A stretch of 64,000 bases of DNA from Sporofaciens musculi (GTDB taxonomy: Bacteria > Bacillota > Clostridia > Lachnospirales > Lachnospiraceae): the NCBI RefSeq assembly GCF_009830285.1, contig NZ_WUQX01000001.1, positions 2,232,501 through 2,296,500 on the forward strand, given 5' to 3'. Below the pieces are notes generated by a model. The model saw only the letters and a list, made by a program, of their open reading frames with translations, was not told the DNA's origin and did no database searches. Below, one piece after another: positions 42,612 through 51,014 of the stretch; positions within the stretch are counted from its first letter, which is position 1; every line of letters begins with the position of its first letter. Both the position numbers and the translations under genes were made by a program.

Positions 42612-43209
42612 ATATTTGAATATACTTTTGTTGATTATTTTCATTATAGGGACAATTTTCTCCTACGAAAATCTACCTTATAAAATTGAATTGTTTATGC
42701 AAAGTCCTAGCCGAGAGGTTTTCGTTTTAATTAATTTCGTCATTCTCTTAGCACTGGCGTTTGTTTCATTATATCCACAAAAAATATCAAGAAGCAGTAA
42801 TCAAGTAAGAAATGAACTTACAATAGTTGTTTTAAATCTTTTGGGAACTGGTATATTTCTTTATTATTTCGCTGTCATAGCAAAGTACAATGGCTTTCAA
42901 ATAGATTATTTGAAAGTAGTGGCTCTTATTATTGGAATTTTGATGATTTTGATAGGAAATTTTTTGCCACAAATGCCTTTTCGCAGTCGTATTGGTTTTA
43001 AATTACCGTGGATATTAAAAGACAAGCTATGTTGGCAAAAAACACATAGGTTTGCAGGATATACGGCAATTCCATTAGGTATTATACAATGTTTACTCGT
43101 ATTATTTTTTTCAGATAATAATATGATATTTATGTTTGGTATCGGTTTCTGGATTATACTTGTATGCGTATATTCATTGTTTGCAAGAAATGCTAATCGA
43201 AAGAATTAA
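42598..43209 (+). CDS. SdpI family immunity protein
   Basis: 203 residues from ATG 42598. About six membrane helices (near 7-24, 38-58, 72-95, 110-128, 158-178, 180-198) and the family signature SRIGFKLPWILKDKLCWQKTHRFAG, of which the key residues are the RIG, the W and the THRFAG block. SdpI gives immunity against the cannibalism toxin SdpC and signals to SdpR. The gene overlaps the regulator and closes the operon. No SdpC-like toxin gene is visible in the island, so it may protect against toxins from neighbours. Confidence 0.87.
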   Translation: MKIYKYLNILLLIIFIIGTIFSYENLPYKIELFMQSPSREVFVLINFVILLALAFVSLYPQKISRSSNQVRNELTIVVLNLLGTGIFLYYFAVIAKYNGFQIDYLKVVALIIGILMILIGNFLPQMPFRSRIGFKLPWILKDKLCWQKTHRFAGYTAIPLGIIQCLLVLFFSDNNMIFMFGIGFWIILVCVYSLFARNANRKN

Positions 43210-43241
43210 ATAAAGAGTAAGTTGTTAGGAGTGAAATCTAT

Positions 43242-43289
43242 ATGCAAAATTTAAAATTTTGGGAATTTTTCTTGACAATAAATGTATAA
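43242..43289 (+). other. 15-codon open frame at the island edge
   Basis: MQNLKFWEFFLTINV, with TTAGGAG about 7 bases upstream. It overlaps the promoter of the next operon. It may be the cut 5' end of a gene lost at the right boundary of the AT-rich block, or chance. Confidence 0.2.
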
Positions 43290-43306
43290 TTGTATACAAT
43301 TATACA
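43272..43306 (+). promoter_or_regulatory. Promoter with a perfect 24-bp palindromic operator
   Basis: TTGACA at 43272-43277, 17-nt spacer, TACAAT at 43295-43300. A perfect palindrome at 43283-43306 (half-sites TGTATAATTGTA and TACAATTATACA) covers the spacer and -10 box. Its TTGTATACAA centre fits the TnGT-n-ACnA pattern of GntR/FCD operators, and a GntR/FCD regulator is the second gene of this operon, so autoregulated repression is likely. Confidence 0.75.
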
Positions 43307-43359
43307 CGTTAATAGATTAGGACAAATGAAAAGATATGACATGAAGGAGAGGACATCGG

Positions 43360-44751
43360 ATGGAAAACAGAAAAGTATACCTAGACAAGCACAGCAATCT
43401 CTTGCAGTTGGAGGAGCATATGTATCCTCTGGTGGATGTGGAGAAGCCGAACGTATTTCGCAACCTGTTCCGTTATGACGAGATTCCTAAGATTGCGTTC
43501 AATGACCGAATCGTGCCCCACAGTATGCCGGATGAGATTTGGATTACGGATACTACGTTTCGGGACGGTCAGCAGTCCAGGGCGCCTTACAGTCCAGAGC
43601 AGATCGTGAAGATCTATGAGTATTTTCACAGGCTTGGAGGGCCGAAAGGGAAGATACGCCAGTGCGAGTTCTTCTTATACAGCAAGAAGGATCGGGACGC
43701 CGTATATCAGTGTATGGAGAAGGGGTATGAGTTTCCGGAGATTACCAGTTGGATTCGGGCCAGCAAGAAGGATTTTGAGCTGGTGAAGGAGATTGGGATG
43801 AAGGAGACAGGGATTCTGGTTAGTTGTTCTGATTACCATATCTTTTATAAGTTAAAGATGACAAGGCGGGAATGTATGGAGCATTATCTATCGGTGGTTC
43901 GGGAGTGCCTGGAGACGGGAGTGAGCCCAAGATGCCATCTGGAGGATATTACCAGGTCAGATATCTATGGCTTTGTGATTCCGTTCTGTCTTGAATTGAT
44001 GAAGCTTAAGGAGGAATACCAGATTCCGGTTAAAGTTCGTGTCTGTGATACCATGGGATATGGGGTGAATTATCCGGGGGCTGTGATACCAAGGTCCATT
44101 CCAGGAATCATCTATGGCATACGCGTTCATGCAGGAGTGCCCAGTGAACTGATTGAATTTCATGGTCACAATGATTTCTATAAAGCGGTCAGCAACTCGT
44201 CTACGGCGTGGCTCTATGGGGCAAGCGGGGTAAACTGTTCTCTGTTTGGAATCGGTGAGCGCACAGGCAATACGCCGCTGGAGGCAATGGTGTTTGAATA
44301 TGCCCAGCTTCGGGGAACGCTGGATAACATGGATACTGCTGTGATTACAGAGCTGGCGGAGTATTACGAGAAGGAGATTGGATACACAGTGCCGTCAAGA
44401 ACACCCTTTGTGGGAAGGAATTTTAATGTTACACGGGCGGGAATCCATGCGGACGGGCTGCTTAAGAATGAAGAAATATACAATGTATTTGATACGGATA
44501 AATTCCTGAACCGACCGCCCCTTGTGGCTGTGTCCAATACATCTGGACTTGCAGGGATTGCCCACTGGATTAATACATATTTCCATCTGCCGGAAGGAAA
44601 GCAGGTAGATAAGAATACAGAAATGGTTGCAATGGTGAAGGCTTGGGTGGATAAGGAATATGAGGAAGGCCGCATGACGGTTTTGACGGATGAAGAATTG
44701 CTTGAAGTGATTGAAGCTGCAAGGAAGCGGTTAGGATGTGAGCTGATGTAA
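43360..44751 (+). CDS. HMGL-type acyltransferase, candidate Re-citrate synthase
   Basis: 463 residues. HMGL/isopropylmalate synthase barrel: DTTFRDGQQSRAPYSPEQ near residue 63 (metal and base), HLEDITRSDIYGF, VRVCDTMGYGVNYPG and EFHGHNDFYKAVSNS near 265 (HxH metal ligands). The barrel is preceded by about 55 residues and followed by a short helical region; the leucine-feedback domain of true LeuA is absent. Members of this group in clostridia include Re-citrate synthase, which condenses acetyl-CoA with oxaloacetate. Being in one operon with isocitrate dehydrogenase and no leucine genes favours citrate formation for glutamate synthesis. Homocitrate or isopropylmalate synthase remain possible. 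Probable GGAGAG ribosome site. Confidence 0.75.
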   Translation: MENRKVYLDKHSNLLQLEEHMYPLVDVEKPNVFRNLFRYDEIPKIAFNDRIVPHSMPDEIWITDTTFRDGQQSRAPYSPEQIVKIYEYFHRLGGPKGKIRQCEFFLYSKKDRDAVYQCMEKGYEFPEITSWIRASKKDFELVKEIGMKETGILVSCSDYHIFYKLKMTRRECMEHYLSVVRECLETGVSPRCHLEDITRSDIYGFVIPFCLELMKLKEEYQIPVKVRVCDTMGYGVNYPGAVIPRSIPGIIYGIRVHAGVPSELIEFHGHNDFYKAVSNSSTAWLYGASGVNCSLFGIGERTGNTPLEAMVFEYAQLRGTLDNMDTAVITELAEYYEKEIGYTVPSRTPFVGRNFNVTRAGIHADGLLKNEEIYNVFDTDKFLNRPPLVAVSNTSGLAGIAHWINTYFHLPEGKQVDKNTEMVAMVKAWVDKEYEEGRMTVLTDEELLEVIEAARKRLGCELM

Positions 44752-44772
44752 GGATAGAATAGGAGAAAAGGA

Positions 44773-45426
44773 ATGGAAGAGTATCAAGACCGTTCATTGC
44801 GGGGCAGGGTCTTTCAGCGGCTTCGGGAGGATATTCTGTCAGGGGTCTATAAGGAACGGGATGAACTGCGGGAAATTACGCTTGGAGAGGAGCTTGGAGT
44901 CAGCAGGACTCCGGTAAGGGAGGCCCTTAGACAGTTGGAGCTAGAGGGCTTGGTTACGATTATTCCCAACAAGGGCGCATATGTAACGGGTATTTCCCGC
45001 AAGGATGTTGCAGACATTTATAAGATTCGTTCGATGTTGGAAGGAATGTGCGCCAGATGGGCGACGGAGCATATTACAGAGAAACAGATTGAAGAACTGG
45101 AGGAGGTATTGCTTTTGTCGGAGTTTCATCTGCGTAAGAAAAGCGAGGGTCAGGCGGAGCAGGTGACAGAGCTTGACGGGAAGTTCCATAAGATTTTGTA
45201 CGAGGCCTCCAACAGCAGGATTTTGGAGCATGTGCTGTCGGATTTCCATAAATATGTGCAGATGGCCAGGGCGATGTCAGTGGGAGAGAAGAATCGGGCA
45301 GAGAAGTCCATACAAGAGCATCGTGAGATTCTGGAGGCCATAAAAAAGCAGGATGGAAAGCTGGCGGAAAAGCTGGCTAACCGGCATATTTTAAATGTGA
45401 TGGAGAATCTGCATCTGACAAAATAG
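44773..45426 (+). CDS. GntR family regulator, FCD subfamily
   Basis: 217 residues. N-terminal winged helix (about 8-75) with LREDILSGVYKERDELREITLGEELGVSRTPVREALRQLELEGLV, the key part being GVSRTPVREALRQLE; then the all-helical FCD ligand domain (about 80-205). Regulators of this type bind small carboxylates such as citrate, lactate or malonate. It lies between the HMGL synthase and isocitrate dehydrogenase genes, and a 24-bp palindrome covers the operon promoter, so it probably senses a metabolite of this pathway and represses the operon. Confidence 0.92.
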   Translation: MEEYQDRSLRGRVFQRLREDILSGVYKERDELREITLGEELGVSRTPVREALRQLELEGLVTIIPNKGAYVTGISRKDVADIYKIRSMLEGMCARWATEHITEKQIEELEEVLLLSEFHLRKKSEGQAEQVTELDGKFHKILYEASNSRILEHVLSDFHKYVQMARAMSVGEKNRAEKSIQEHREILEAIKKQDGKLAEKLANRHILNVMENLHLTK

Positions 45427-45483
45427 ACGGGCTAAATGGGTCCCGAAAGATAATAAATGACAAAAATCAGGAGGTAATATATC

Positions 45484-46680
45484 ATGACAAAGATTAAGAT
45501 GACAACACCAATCGTAGAGATGGACGGCGACGAGATGACGCGCATCCTGTGGAAGATGATCAAAGACAATCTGCTAGAGCCCTTTATTGAGCTGAATACA
45601 GAGTACTATGACCTGGGGCTTGAGCATAGGAATGAGACGGATGACCAGGTGACTATCGACTCTGCAAATGCCACGAAGAAGTACAAGGTTGCTGTGAAAT
45701 GTGCGACAATCACGCCCAATGGGGCACGTATGAAGGAATATCATTTGAAAGAAATGTGGAAGAGTCCCAACGGAACCATACGGGCGATTCTGGACGGAAC
45801 CGTTTTCCGTACGCCTATTGTAGTTAAGGGAATTGAGCCTTGCGTAAGGAACTGGAAGAAGCCGATTACGATTGCAAGACATGCTTACGGAGATGTGTAC
45901 AAGGGCTCAGAGCTTAAGATTCCAAATGCCGGTAAGGTGGAGCTGGTGTATACGGCTAAGGACGGGGCGGAGACAAGAGAATTGGTGCATGAGTTTGAGG
46001 GCTCAGGGATTGTTCAGGGGATGCACAATGTAGACCAGTCCATCGAGAGTTTTGCCAGAAGCTGTTTTAACTATGCGCTGGATCTTAAGCAGGATCTGTG
46101 GTTTGCCACCAAGGATACGATTTCTAAGAAATATGACCATACCTTTAAAGATATTTTTCAGGATATCTTTGATGCAGAGTATCAGGAGAAATTTAAAGAG
46201 GCGGGAATTACGTATTTCTACACGCTGATTGATGACGCCGTGGCCCGTGTGATGAAGTCTGAGGGCGGCTATATCTGGGCATGTAAGAATTATGACGGGG
46301 ATGTGATGAGCGACATGGTTTCTTCTGCCTTTGGCTCCCTTGCCATGATGACCTCCGTTCTGGTATCTCCAGACGGGTATTACGAGTATGAGGCGGCCCA
46401 TGGAACGGTGCAGAGACATTATTATAAGCATCTTAACAAAGAGGAGACATCTACAAACTCTGTGGCGACCATATTTGCATGGACAGGGGCGCTTAAGAAA
46501 CGGGGAGAGCTGGATGGAAATCAGGAATTAATGGATTTCGCAGACAAGCTTGAGAAGGCTACTATTGATACCATTGAAGATGGGGAAATGACGAAAGATC
46601 TTGCCTTGATTACAACCATTGAGAACCCTACTGTGTTAAACAGTGAGGAGTTTATCAAGGCGATTGCAAAGAGATTATAA
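45484..46680 (+). CDS. icd: NADP-dependent isocitrate dehydrogenase
   Basis: 398 residues, the homodimeric subfamily II type: [79 protein letters not shown]. It oxidises isocitrate to 2-oxoglutarate and CO2 with NADP+. AGGAGG lies 9 bases before the ATG. It is the last gene of the operon with the citrate synthase candidate; aconitase is not in the window. The pathway would yield 2-oxoglutarate for glutamate in an anaerobe with an incomplete TCA cycle. Confidence 0.95.
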   Translation: MTKIKMTTPIVEMDGDEMTRILWKMIKDNLLEPFIELNTEYYDLGLEHRNETDDQVTIDSANATKKYKVAVKCATITPNGARMKEYHLKEMWKSPNGTIRAILDGTVFRTPIVVKGIEPCVRNWKKPITIARHAYGDVYKGSELKIPNAGKVELVYTAKDGAETRELVHEFEGSGIVQGMHNVDQSIESFARSCFNYALDLKQDLWFATKDTISKKYDHTFKDIFQDIFDAEYQEKFKEAGITYFYTLIDDAVARVMKSEGGYIWACKNYDGDVMSDMVSSAFGSLAMMTSVLVSPDGYYEYEAAHGTVQRHYYKHLNKEETSTNSVATIFAWTGALKKRGELDGNQELMDFADKLEKATIDTIEDGEMTKDLALITTIENPTVLNSEEFIKAIAKRL

Positions 46681-46686
46681 TATTTG

Positions 46687-46715
46687 GGGGCTGTCAAAAG
46701 GACGGCCCCTTTTTT
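46687..46715 (+). terminator. Terminator after icd
   Basis: GGGGCTGTC (46687-46695) pairs with GACGGCCCC (46701-46709), followed by six T. Confidence 0.92.
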
Positions 46716-46727
46716 GACATCAGCTAT

Positions 46728-47159
46728 CTACAATTCTTTGGAAAATTTTCTATAATAGTACCCGTAGGAGACGCCTAATATGATTAACGCTGCGAAGGAG
46801 CAGAGGATTCCAGTCAAATCTGTCTTTGTCTCAATTAGAAGGAAGGGCAGAATAATCAGCACATAGGTTATAATGTCAAATGTACGGGCTTTCGCCAGAT
46901 CATGGATGGTTCTGGTGCGCTCGTCATTCTGGTCAATGACGGTCTGTCGGCTTTCTTCGGGGTATTTCTCGTACTGGTAGGTGGTTCCAAAGTAATGAAT
47001 TCCGTTCAAAAACAGAAGGGCGCCTGTGTACTGGATGAGAGTCAGACAGATGGTGATTGGCAGGCTGTCGAAGAGGTGGAGGGATTTCACCATAAAGGCT
47101 ATGACATGCATGGGAAATCCGACGAAGATAAAGATTTGTTTTTTCTTTTTGGTTGTCAT
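46728..47159 (-). CDS. Small polytopic membrane protein, DUF2178-like
   Basis: 143 residues with four likely membrane helices (about 9-26, 34-53, 92-108, 113-133) and a cytosolic loop YEKYPEESRQTVIDQNDERTRTIHDLAKA between helices 2 and 3, of which NDERT...I...AKA is the most recognisable part and recalls DUF2178 proteins. No enzyme motif. GGAGGGAAC lies upstream and the promoter matches the sigma-A consensus fully. The 3' end is close to the icd terminator, which would act on the plus strand only. Function unknown. Confidence 0.6.
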   Translation of the reverse strand: MTTKKKKQIFIFVGFPMHVIAFMVKSLHLFDSLPITICLTLIQYTGALLFLNGIHYFGTTYQYEKYPEESRQTVIDQNDERTRTIHDLAKARTFDIITYVLIILPFLLIETKTDLTGILCSFAALIILGVSYGYYYRKFSKEL

Positions 47160-47218
47160 GACTGTTCCCTCCTTAAAGCTATAGAATATAAAATGTAAAG
47201 TATATTTTCCATATGATT

Positions 47219-47247
47219 ATTATAAACAAGAATCACAGTAATGTCAA
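47219..47247 (-). promoter_or_regulatory. Consensus sigma-A promoter of the membrane protein gene
   Basis: On the minus strand TTGACA (47247-47242), 17-nt spacer, TATAAT (47224-47219). Confidence 0.85.
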
Positions 47248-47326
47248 GTTCGCTTTCCATAAATTTGGGTAGGAAAGGGTGAGTACTGGCAGTATGAAGA
47301 TATCGTTAAATTTATCTGTGAAAACC

Positions 47327-47356
47327 ATACCATTTTTATATGGAAAATGGTATAAT
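47327..47356 (+). promoter_or_regulatory. Inverted repeat overlapping a -10 box ahead of the flavoprotein
   Basis: ATACCATTTT (47327-47336) and AAAATGGTAT (47344-47353) are perfect inverted repeats with a 7-bp centre and run into TATAAT at 47351-47356. The -35 is weak, which suits a regulated promoter. The regulator is not encoded next to it. Confidence 0.5.
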
Positions 47357-47454
47357 AAAACCAAATATCATCAAATTCTGTGGGTCTGGATATGTTCCAT
47401 AGCGTCTGCCCACATTACATAGATATGTAAAAGAGAAGGGAGAACAAGGACAAG

Positions 47455-48186
47455 ATGAAGATACTGATGATTAATGGCACCATGAGACACGGCTCAAGCT
47501 ACCATATCGGAAAGATGGTGATTGAGAAGATTGCGAGGGAAGAGGATCAGGTCATTGAGTTATTTCTTCCAAAGGACATGCCGGAATATTGTCGTGGGTG
47601 TGCTACCTGTATAATGGAGAGTGAGAAGAAGTGTCCAGATTATCTGATGTATATGAAGCGGGTGACACGGATGATCGACGAGGCGGACCTGTTGGTATTT
47701 ACGTCGCCGGTTCATGTACTCCATGTGACAGGGGCTTTGAAGGTTTTGCTGGATCATTACGGATATCGTTTTATGGTGCACAGACCAGAGGAGAGTATGT
47801 TTAGCAAGCAGGCCGTGTGTGTGACCACCGGTGCAGGAGGCGGCATGAGATCCACGCTTAAGGATATTAAGAGCAGCTTGTTCTTCTGGGGTGTGGCAAG
47901 GATTTATACATACGGGATTGCCGTGTCTGCCATACGGTGGGAGGATGTGGAGATGTCCATAAAGGAGAAGATTGTCAATGATGTGGACCAGCTTGCTCTT
48001 AAGCTTACCAGGGATACGGCTTCTGTGACTCCGGCGTTGAAGACGAAGATTTTATTCTATATCATGAGACATATACAGCAGAACGGGAAACACCTTCCGG
48101 ATGTCGCTTACTGGAAGGAAAAGGGATGGCTTGGGAAGGCGCGCCCGTGGAAGAAGGCGGCGCAGAAGACAGGACAGGAAAATTAA
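47455..48186 (+). CDS. Iron-sulfur flavoprotein-type NAD(P)H/FMN oxidoreductase
   Basis: 243 residues. Flavodoxin-like start MKILMINGTMRHGSSYHI (FMN phosphate loop), then C46, C49, C52 and C60 in YCRGCATCIMESEKKCP, a compact CX2CX2CX7C motif like the 4Fe-4S site of archaeal and clostridial Isf proteins. Next come FTSPVHVLHVTGALKVLLDH and TTGAGGGMRSTL, which complete the FMN site. It probably moves electrons between ferredoxin or NAD(P)H and small oxidants such as O2 or peroxide. The C-terminal tail is basic. AGAGAAGGGAG precedes the ATG. Confidence 0.82.
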   Translation: MKILMINGTMRHGSSYHIGKMVIEKIAREEDQVIELFLPKDMPEYCRGCATCIMESEKKCPDYLMYMKRVTRMIDEADLLVFTSPVHVLHVTGALKVLLDHYGYRFMVHRPEESMFSKQAVCVTTGAGGGMRSTLKDIKSSLFFWGVARIYTYGIAVSAIRWEDVEMSIKEKIVNDVDQLALKLTRDTASVTPALKTKILFYIMRHIQQNGKHLPDVAYWKEKGWLGKARPWKKAAQKTGQEN

Positions 48187-48197
48187 TGAAAAGAGAC

Positions 48198-48227
48198 GGG
48201 GCGTAGTAATATATTTTACTACGTCCC
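48198..48227. terminator. Bidirectional terminator between flavoprotein and ABC-F genes
   Basis: GGGGCGTAGTAA (48198-48209) pairs with TTACTACGTCCC (48216-48227). It contains the stop codon of the minus-strand ABC-F gene. T-runs are short on both sides. Confidence 0.6.
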
Positions 48228-50132
48228 TAATTCTTCCCAGCGCTCATACAATTCCTCTAATTTTGCTGCAATGGCGGCCTTCTCATTGGCCAACTCCTGG
48301 CACCGGAGAGAGTTGGTAAAAACCTCCTCCTGCATCATAAGCCCGTCAATCTCTGCGTCCCGTTCCTCCAGACCCGTAATACATTCCTCAGTCTTTTTCA
48401 GTTCATTTAAGCGTTTGCGCTCCCGTGCCTGGGCCTCCTTCTGCTCCTGCCAGCTTAATTTTGCCTCAGATACGACTTCCACAGAGGAAGAAATGGTTTC
48501 CTCTCTGCCAGCATAAGCGGCGGTCAGCTCGTCTCTCTTTTCCAGATAATAGTCGTAGTTTCCAATGTAGTTGACGAAGGTATGGTTGACCAAATCCAGA
48601 ATCCGTGTGGCTGTCTGGTTGATAAAATACCTGTCATGGGAAACATAGAGCAGAGTTCCTGTATAGTCGTTTAACGCCTTCTCCAGAATCTCCTTGGAGG
48701 AGATGTCTAGGTGGTTGGTAGGCTCGTCCAGAATCAGGAAATTCGCCCGTGAAAGCATCAGCTTCGCCAGAGAGACACGTCCCCTCTCACCGCCGCTTAA
48801 GTCCCCAATCCGTTTGAACACATCATCCCCTGTAAAAAGGAACGCTGCCAGCATATTACGAATCTTGGTGTTGGTAAGCTCAGGATAGTCGTCAGATATC
48901 TCGTCGAAAATGGTCTTGTCCATATGGAGTACATGGTGCTCCTGGTCATAGTAGCCAATCTCTACGTTGGCCCCAAGGGTAAAAGCTCCTGTATCGGCAA
49001 GAAGCACCTGGTTAAGTATCTTAAGGAGGGTAGTCTTTCCTGTTCCATTGTCCCCGATTATCGCAATATGCTCTCCCCGTTTGATTTCAAAGCTTACGTT
49101 CTGGAACAATACCTGGTTTGGGAAGGATTTGCCTAGAGCTTCAACGGTAAGCACGTCGTTGCCGCTTTGACGGGAGGGCTCTAGGTTTAAGTGAATCTCT
49201 GTATTCATCTCCACCGGTTTTTCCACCGGCTTGATTTTTTCCAACATCTTTTCACGGCTCTCCGCCCGCTTGATGGATTTTTCACGGTTAAATGAGCGCA
49301 GCTTTTCAATGACTGCCTCATGGTGTTTGATTTCCTGCTGCTGATTTAAGTACTCTTTAAGCTTGGCCTCCCGAAGCCTGCGTTTTTTCTCAGCATAGGC
49401 GCTGTAGTTGCCCATGTAGGTCATAAGGCTTCCAAGCTCAATTTCCAATATCTTTGTTACGACACGGTCAAGGAAATAGCGGTCGTGAGAGACGATCAGT
49501 ACAGCGCCGGAATAGTTAAGTAGATAGGTCTCAAGCCAGGCGATGGAGTTTAAGTCTAAGTGGTTGGTGGGCTCGTCAAGGAGCAGGATATCCGGCTTTG
49601 TGAGCAAAAGCTTTCCCAGGGAAACCCGTGTCTTCTGGCCTCCTGAGAGGGTGGATACAGGCTTGGAGAAATCCTCCTCCCGAAAGCCCAGTCCCTTTAA
49701 GACGCCCGTAATCTCACTTTCGTAGGCGTATCCGTTTTCCCGCTCAAAAGCTGCCGTCAGGCGGTGGTAAGTCTCCAGGCGGGCGGTTAAGGCGTCCCCC
49801 TTTAGATGCTTAAGCTCACATTCAATGGAGCGAAGCTGCGCCTCCATGGCGATAATATCTGCTTTGGCTAGCTTCACCTCTTCATAAATGGTGCCGCCGC
49901 TTACCATGTCCTGATGTTGAGCAAGATAGCCTAATGTCTTACCTTTGGTGAGAATAATCTCTCCGGCGTCGGAGGAAAGTTCTCCTACAATCATTTTAAA
50001 CAGCGTGGTCTTACCTGCGCCGTTTGGCCCTACAAGGGCTGCTTTTTCGTGTTCTTCTATATGAAAAGAGCCTTCGGTGACAATAACATTTTCCCCGAAG
50101 GACTTGCTGATTCCGTGACATGCCAGTATCAT
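48219..50132 (-). CDS. ABC-F family ATPase
   Basis: 637 residues, no membrane segments. Two ABC modules: first with Walker A GPNGAGKTT near 35, LSGGQKTRVSL, LLLDEPTNHLD; second with GDNGTGKTT near 357, LSGGERGRVSL, LILDEPTNHLD. Between them is the P-site tRNA interaction linker (about 240-310, basic, RREAKLKEYLNQQQEIKHHEAVIEKL; key part KEYLNQQQEIKHHE). A C-terminal coiled coil (about 545-635) follows. ABC-F proteins act on ribosomes to rescue stalling or protect against antibiotics. The layout is close to YdiF/Uup rather than a dedicated resistance protein. Own promoter, divergent from rex. Confidence 0.92.
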   Translation of the reverse strand: MILACHGISKSFGENVIVTEGSFHIEEHEKAALVGPNGAGKTTLFKMIVGELSSDAGEIILTKGKTLGYLAQHQDMVSGGTIYEEVKLAKADIIAMEAQLRSIECELKHLKGDALTARLETYHRLTAAFERENGYAYESEITGVLKGLGFREEDFSKPVSTLSGGQKTRVSLGKLLLTKPDILLLDEPTNHLDLNSIAWLETYLLNYSGAVLIVSHDRYFLDRVVTKILEIELGSLMTYMGNYSAYAEKKRRLREAKLKEYLNQQQEIKHHEAVIEKLRSFNREKSIKRAESREKMLEKIKPVEKPVEMNTEIHLNLEPSRQSGNDVLTVEALGKSFPNQVLFQNVSFEIKRGEHIAIIGDNGTGKTTLLKILNQVLLADTGAFTLGANVEIGYYDQEHHVLHMDKTIFDEISDDYPELTNTKIRNMLAAFLFTGDDVFKRIGDLSGGERGRVSLAKLMLSRANFLILDEPTNHLDISSKEILEKALNDYTGTLLYVSHDRYFINQTATRILDLVNHTFVNYIGNYDYYLEKRDELTAAYAGREETISSSVEVVSEAKLSWQEQKEAQARERKRLNELKKTEECITGLEERDAEIDGLMMQEEVFTNSLRCQELANEKAAIAAKLEELYERWEELGT

Positions 50133-50162
50133 GATGCTCCTCCTTGTTCAGTGGTTTCTTTC

Positions 50163-50190
50163 ATTATAACGAAAAATATACAAAATACAA
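50163..50190 (-). promoter_or_regulatory. Sigma-A promoter of the ABC-F gene
   Basis: On the minus strand TTGTAT (50190-50185), 16-nt spacer, TATAAT (50168-50163). Confidence 0.65.
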
Positions 50191-50198
50191 CTAAAAGT

Positions 50199-50227
50199 TT
50201 GACTTTAAACTTACAATTCTATATAAT
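50199..50227 (+). promoter_or_regulatory. Sigma-A promoter of rex
   Basis: TTGACT at 50199-50204, 17-nt spacer, TATAAT at 50222-50227. Transcription should start near 50234, so the TTG at 50227 cannot be the start codon. Confidence 0.75.
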
Positions 50228-50262
50228 TGAGTATTAGAAAGGAAATGGAAGGTGAGTTTAAA

Positions 50263-50907
50263 TTGGAAGAAAGAGAGATTTCCCAGGCAGTCATACGAAG
50301 GTTGCCCAGGTATTACAGATATCTTGGTGAGTTATTGGAGCACGGGGTAGAGAGGATCTCCTCCAATGACCTGAGCAGGCGGATGAAGGTGACTGCATCT
50401 CAGATTCGTCAGGATCTTAACAATTTTGGCGGATTTGGGCAGCAGGGATATGGATATAATGTCAAGTATCTGTATACGGAGATCGGCAAGATTCTGGGGC
50501 TGGAGGAGGATCACCGTATGATTATCATCGGTGCAGGTAATCTGGGACAGGCATTGGCGAATTATGCAGCATTTGAAAAACGGGGATTCATACTGAAAGG
50601 AATTTTTGACGTAAACCCCAGGCTCGCAGGCATGACGATACGGGGAGTTCCTGTGCGGATGATTGAGGAGCTTGGCGAGTTTGTGAAGGATAATGAGGTG
50701 GAGATTGCGGCTCTTACCATCCCCAAGGACAAGGCGATTGAGGTGGCGGAGTTTTTGGTTGTCAACGGTGTAAGGGCAATCTGGAATTTTGCCCACACGG
50801 ACTTGAATCTGCCAGAGCACGTTATCGTTGAGAATGTGCATCTGTCGGAGAGTCTGATGCAGTTGTCCTATAAGATTAACCGGTTCAATAAGGAGCACAA
50901 AAAGTAA
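50263..50907 (+). CDS. rex: Redox-sensing transcriptional repressor Rex
   Basis: About 214 residues from TTG 50263, which has GGAAGGTGAG 8 bases upstream; an ATG at 50245 is possible but its ribosome site is too close. N-terminal winged helix: ISQAVIRRLPRYYRYLGELL and SSNDLSRRMKVTASQIRQDLNNFG, with key part TASQIRQDLNNFGGFGQQGYGY. Rossmann domain: IIIGAGNLGQALANY for NADH, FDVNPRLAG, and the C-terminal swapped helix VHLSESLMQLSYKIN. Rex senses the NADH/NAD+ ratio and represses fermentation genes when NAD+ is abundant. A long hairpin follows the gene. Confidence 0.95.
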   Translation: MEEREISQAVIRRLPRYYRYLGELLEHGVERISSNDLSRRMKVTASQIRQDLNNFGGFGQQGYGYNVKYLYTEIGKILGLEEDHRMIIIGAGNLGQALANYAAFEKRGFILKGIFDVNPRLAGMTIRGVPVRMIEELGEFVKDNEVEIAALTIPKDKAIEVAEFLVVNGVRAIWNFAHTDLNLPEHVIVENVHLSESLMQLSYKINRFNKEHKK

Positions 50908-50917
50908 TTATTTAAGG

Positions 50918-50966
50918 ACTGTATGGAAATAACTTTTACGAAAAAGTATTTTTCATACAGTTTGTT
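50918..50966 (+). terminator. Long hairpin after rex
   Basis: Arms 50918-50937 and 50942-50961 pair over 20 positions with one wobble and two mismatches (ACTGTATG/CATACAGT at the base) and run into TTTGTTG. Probable terminator; it may alternatively be a processing site. Confidence 0.6.
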
Positions 50967-51014
50967 GATTTTATCCAAAGGATATCTTTAAAAAGGTATG
51001 GGAGGAGATAAGAT

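Noticed and set aside
50133..50262. Rex operator near its own gene
   Set aside because: No TTGTTAA-N4-TTAACAA-like site was found between the divergent promoters.
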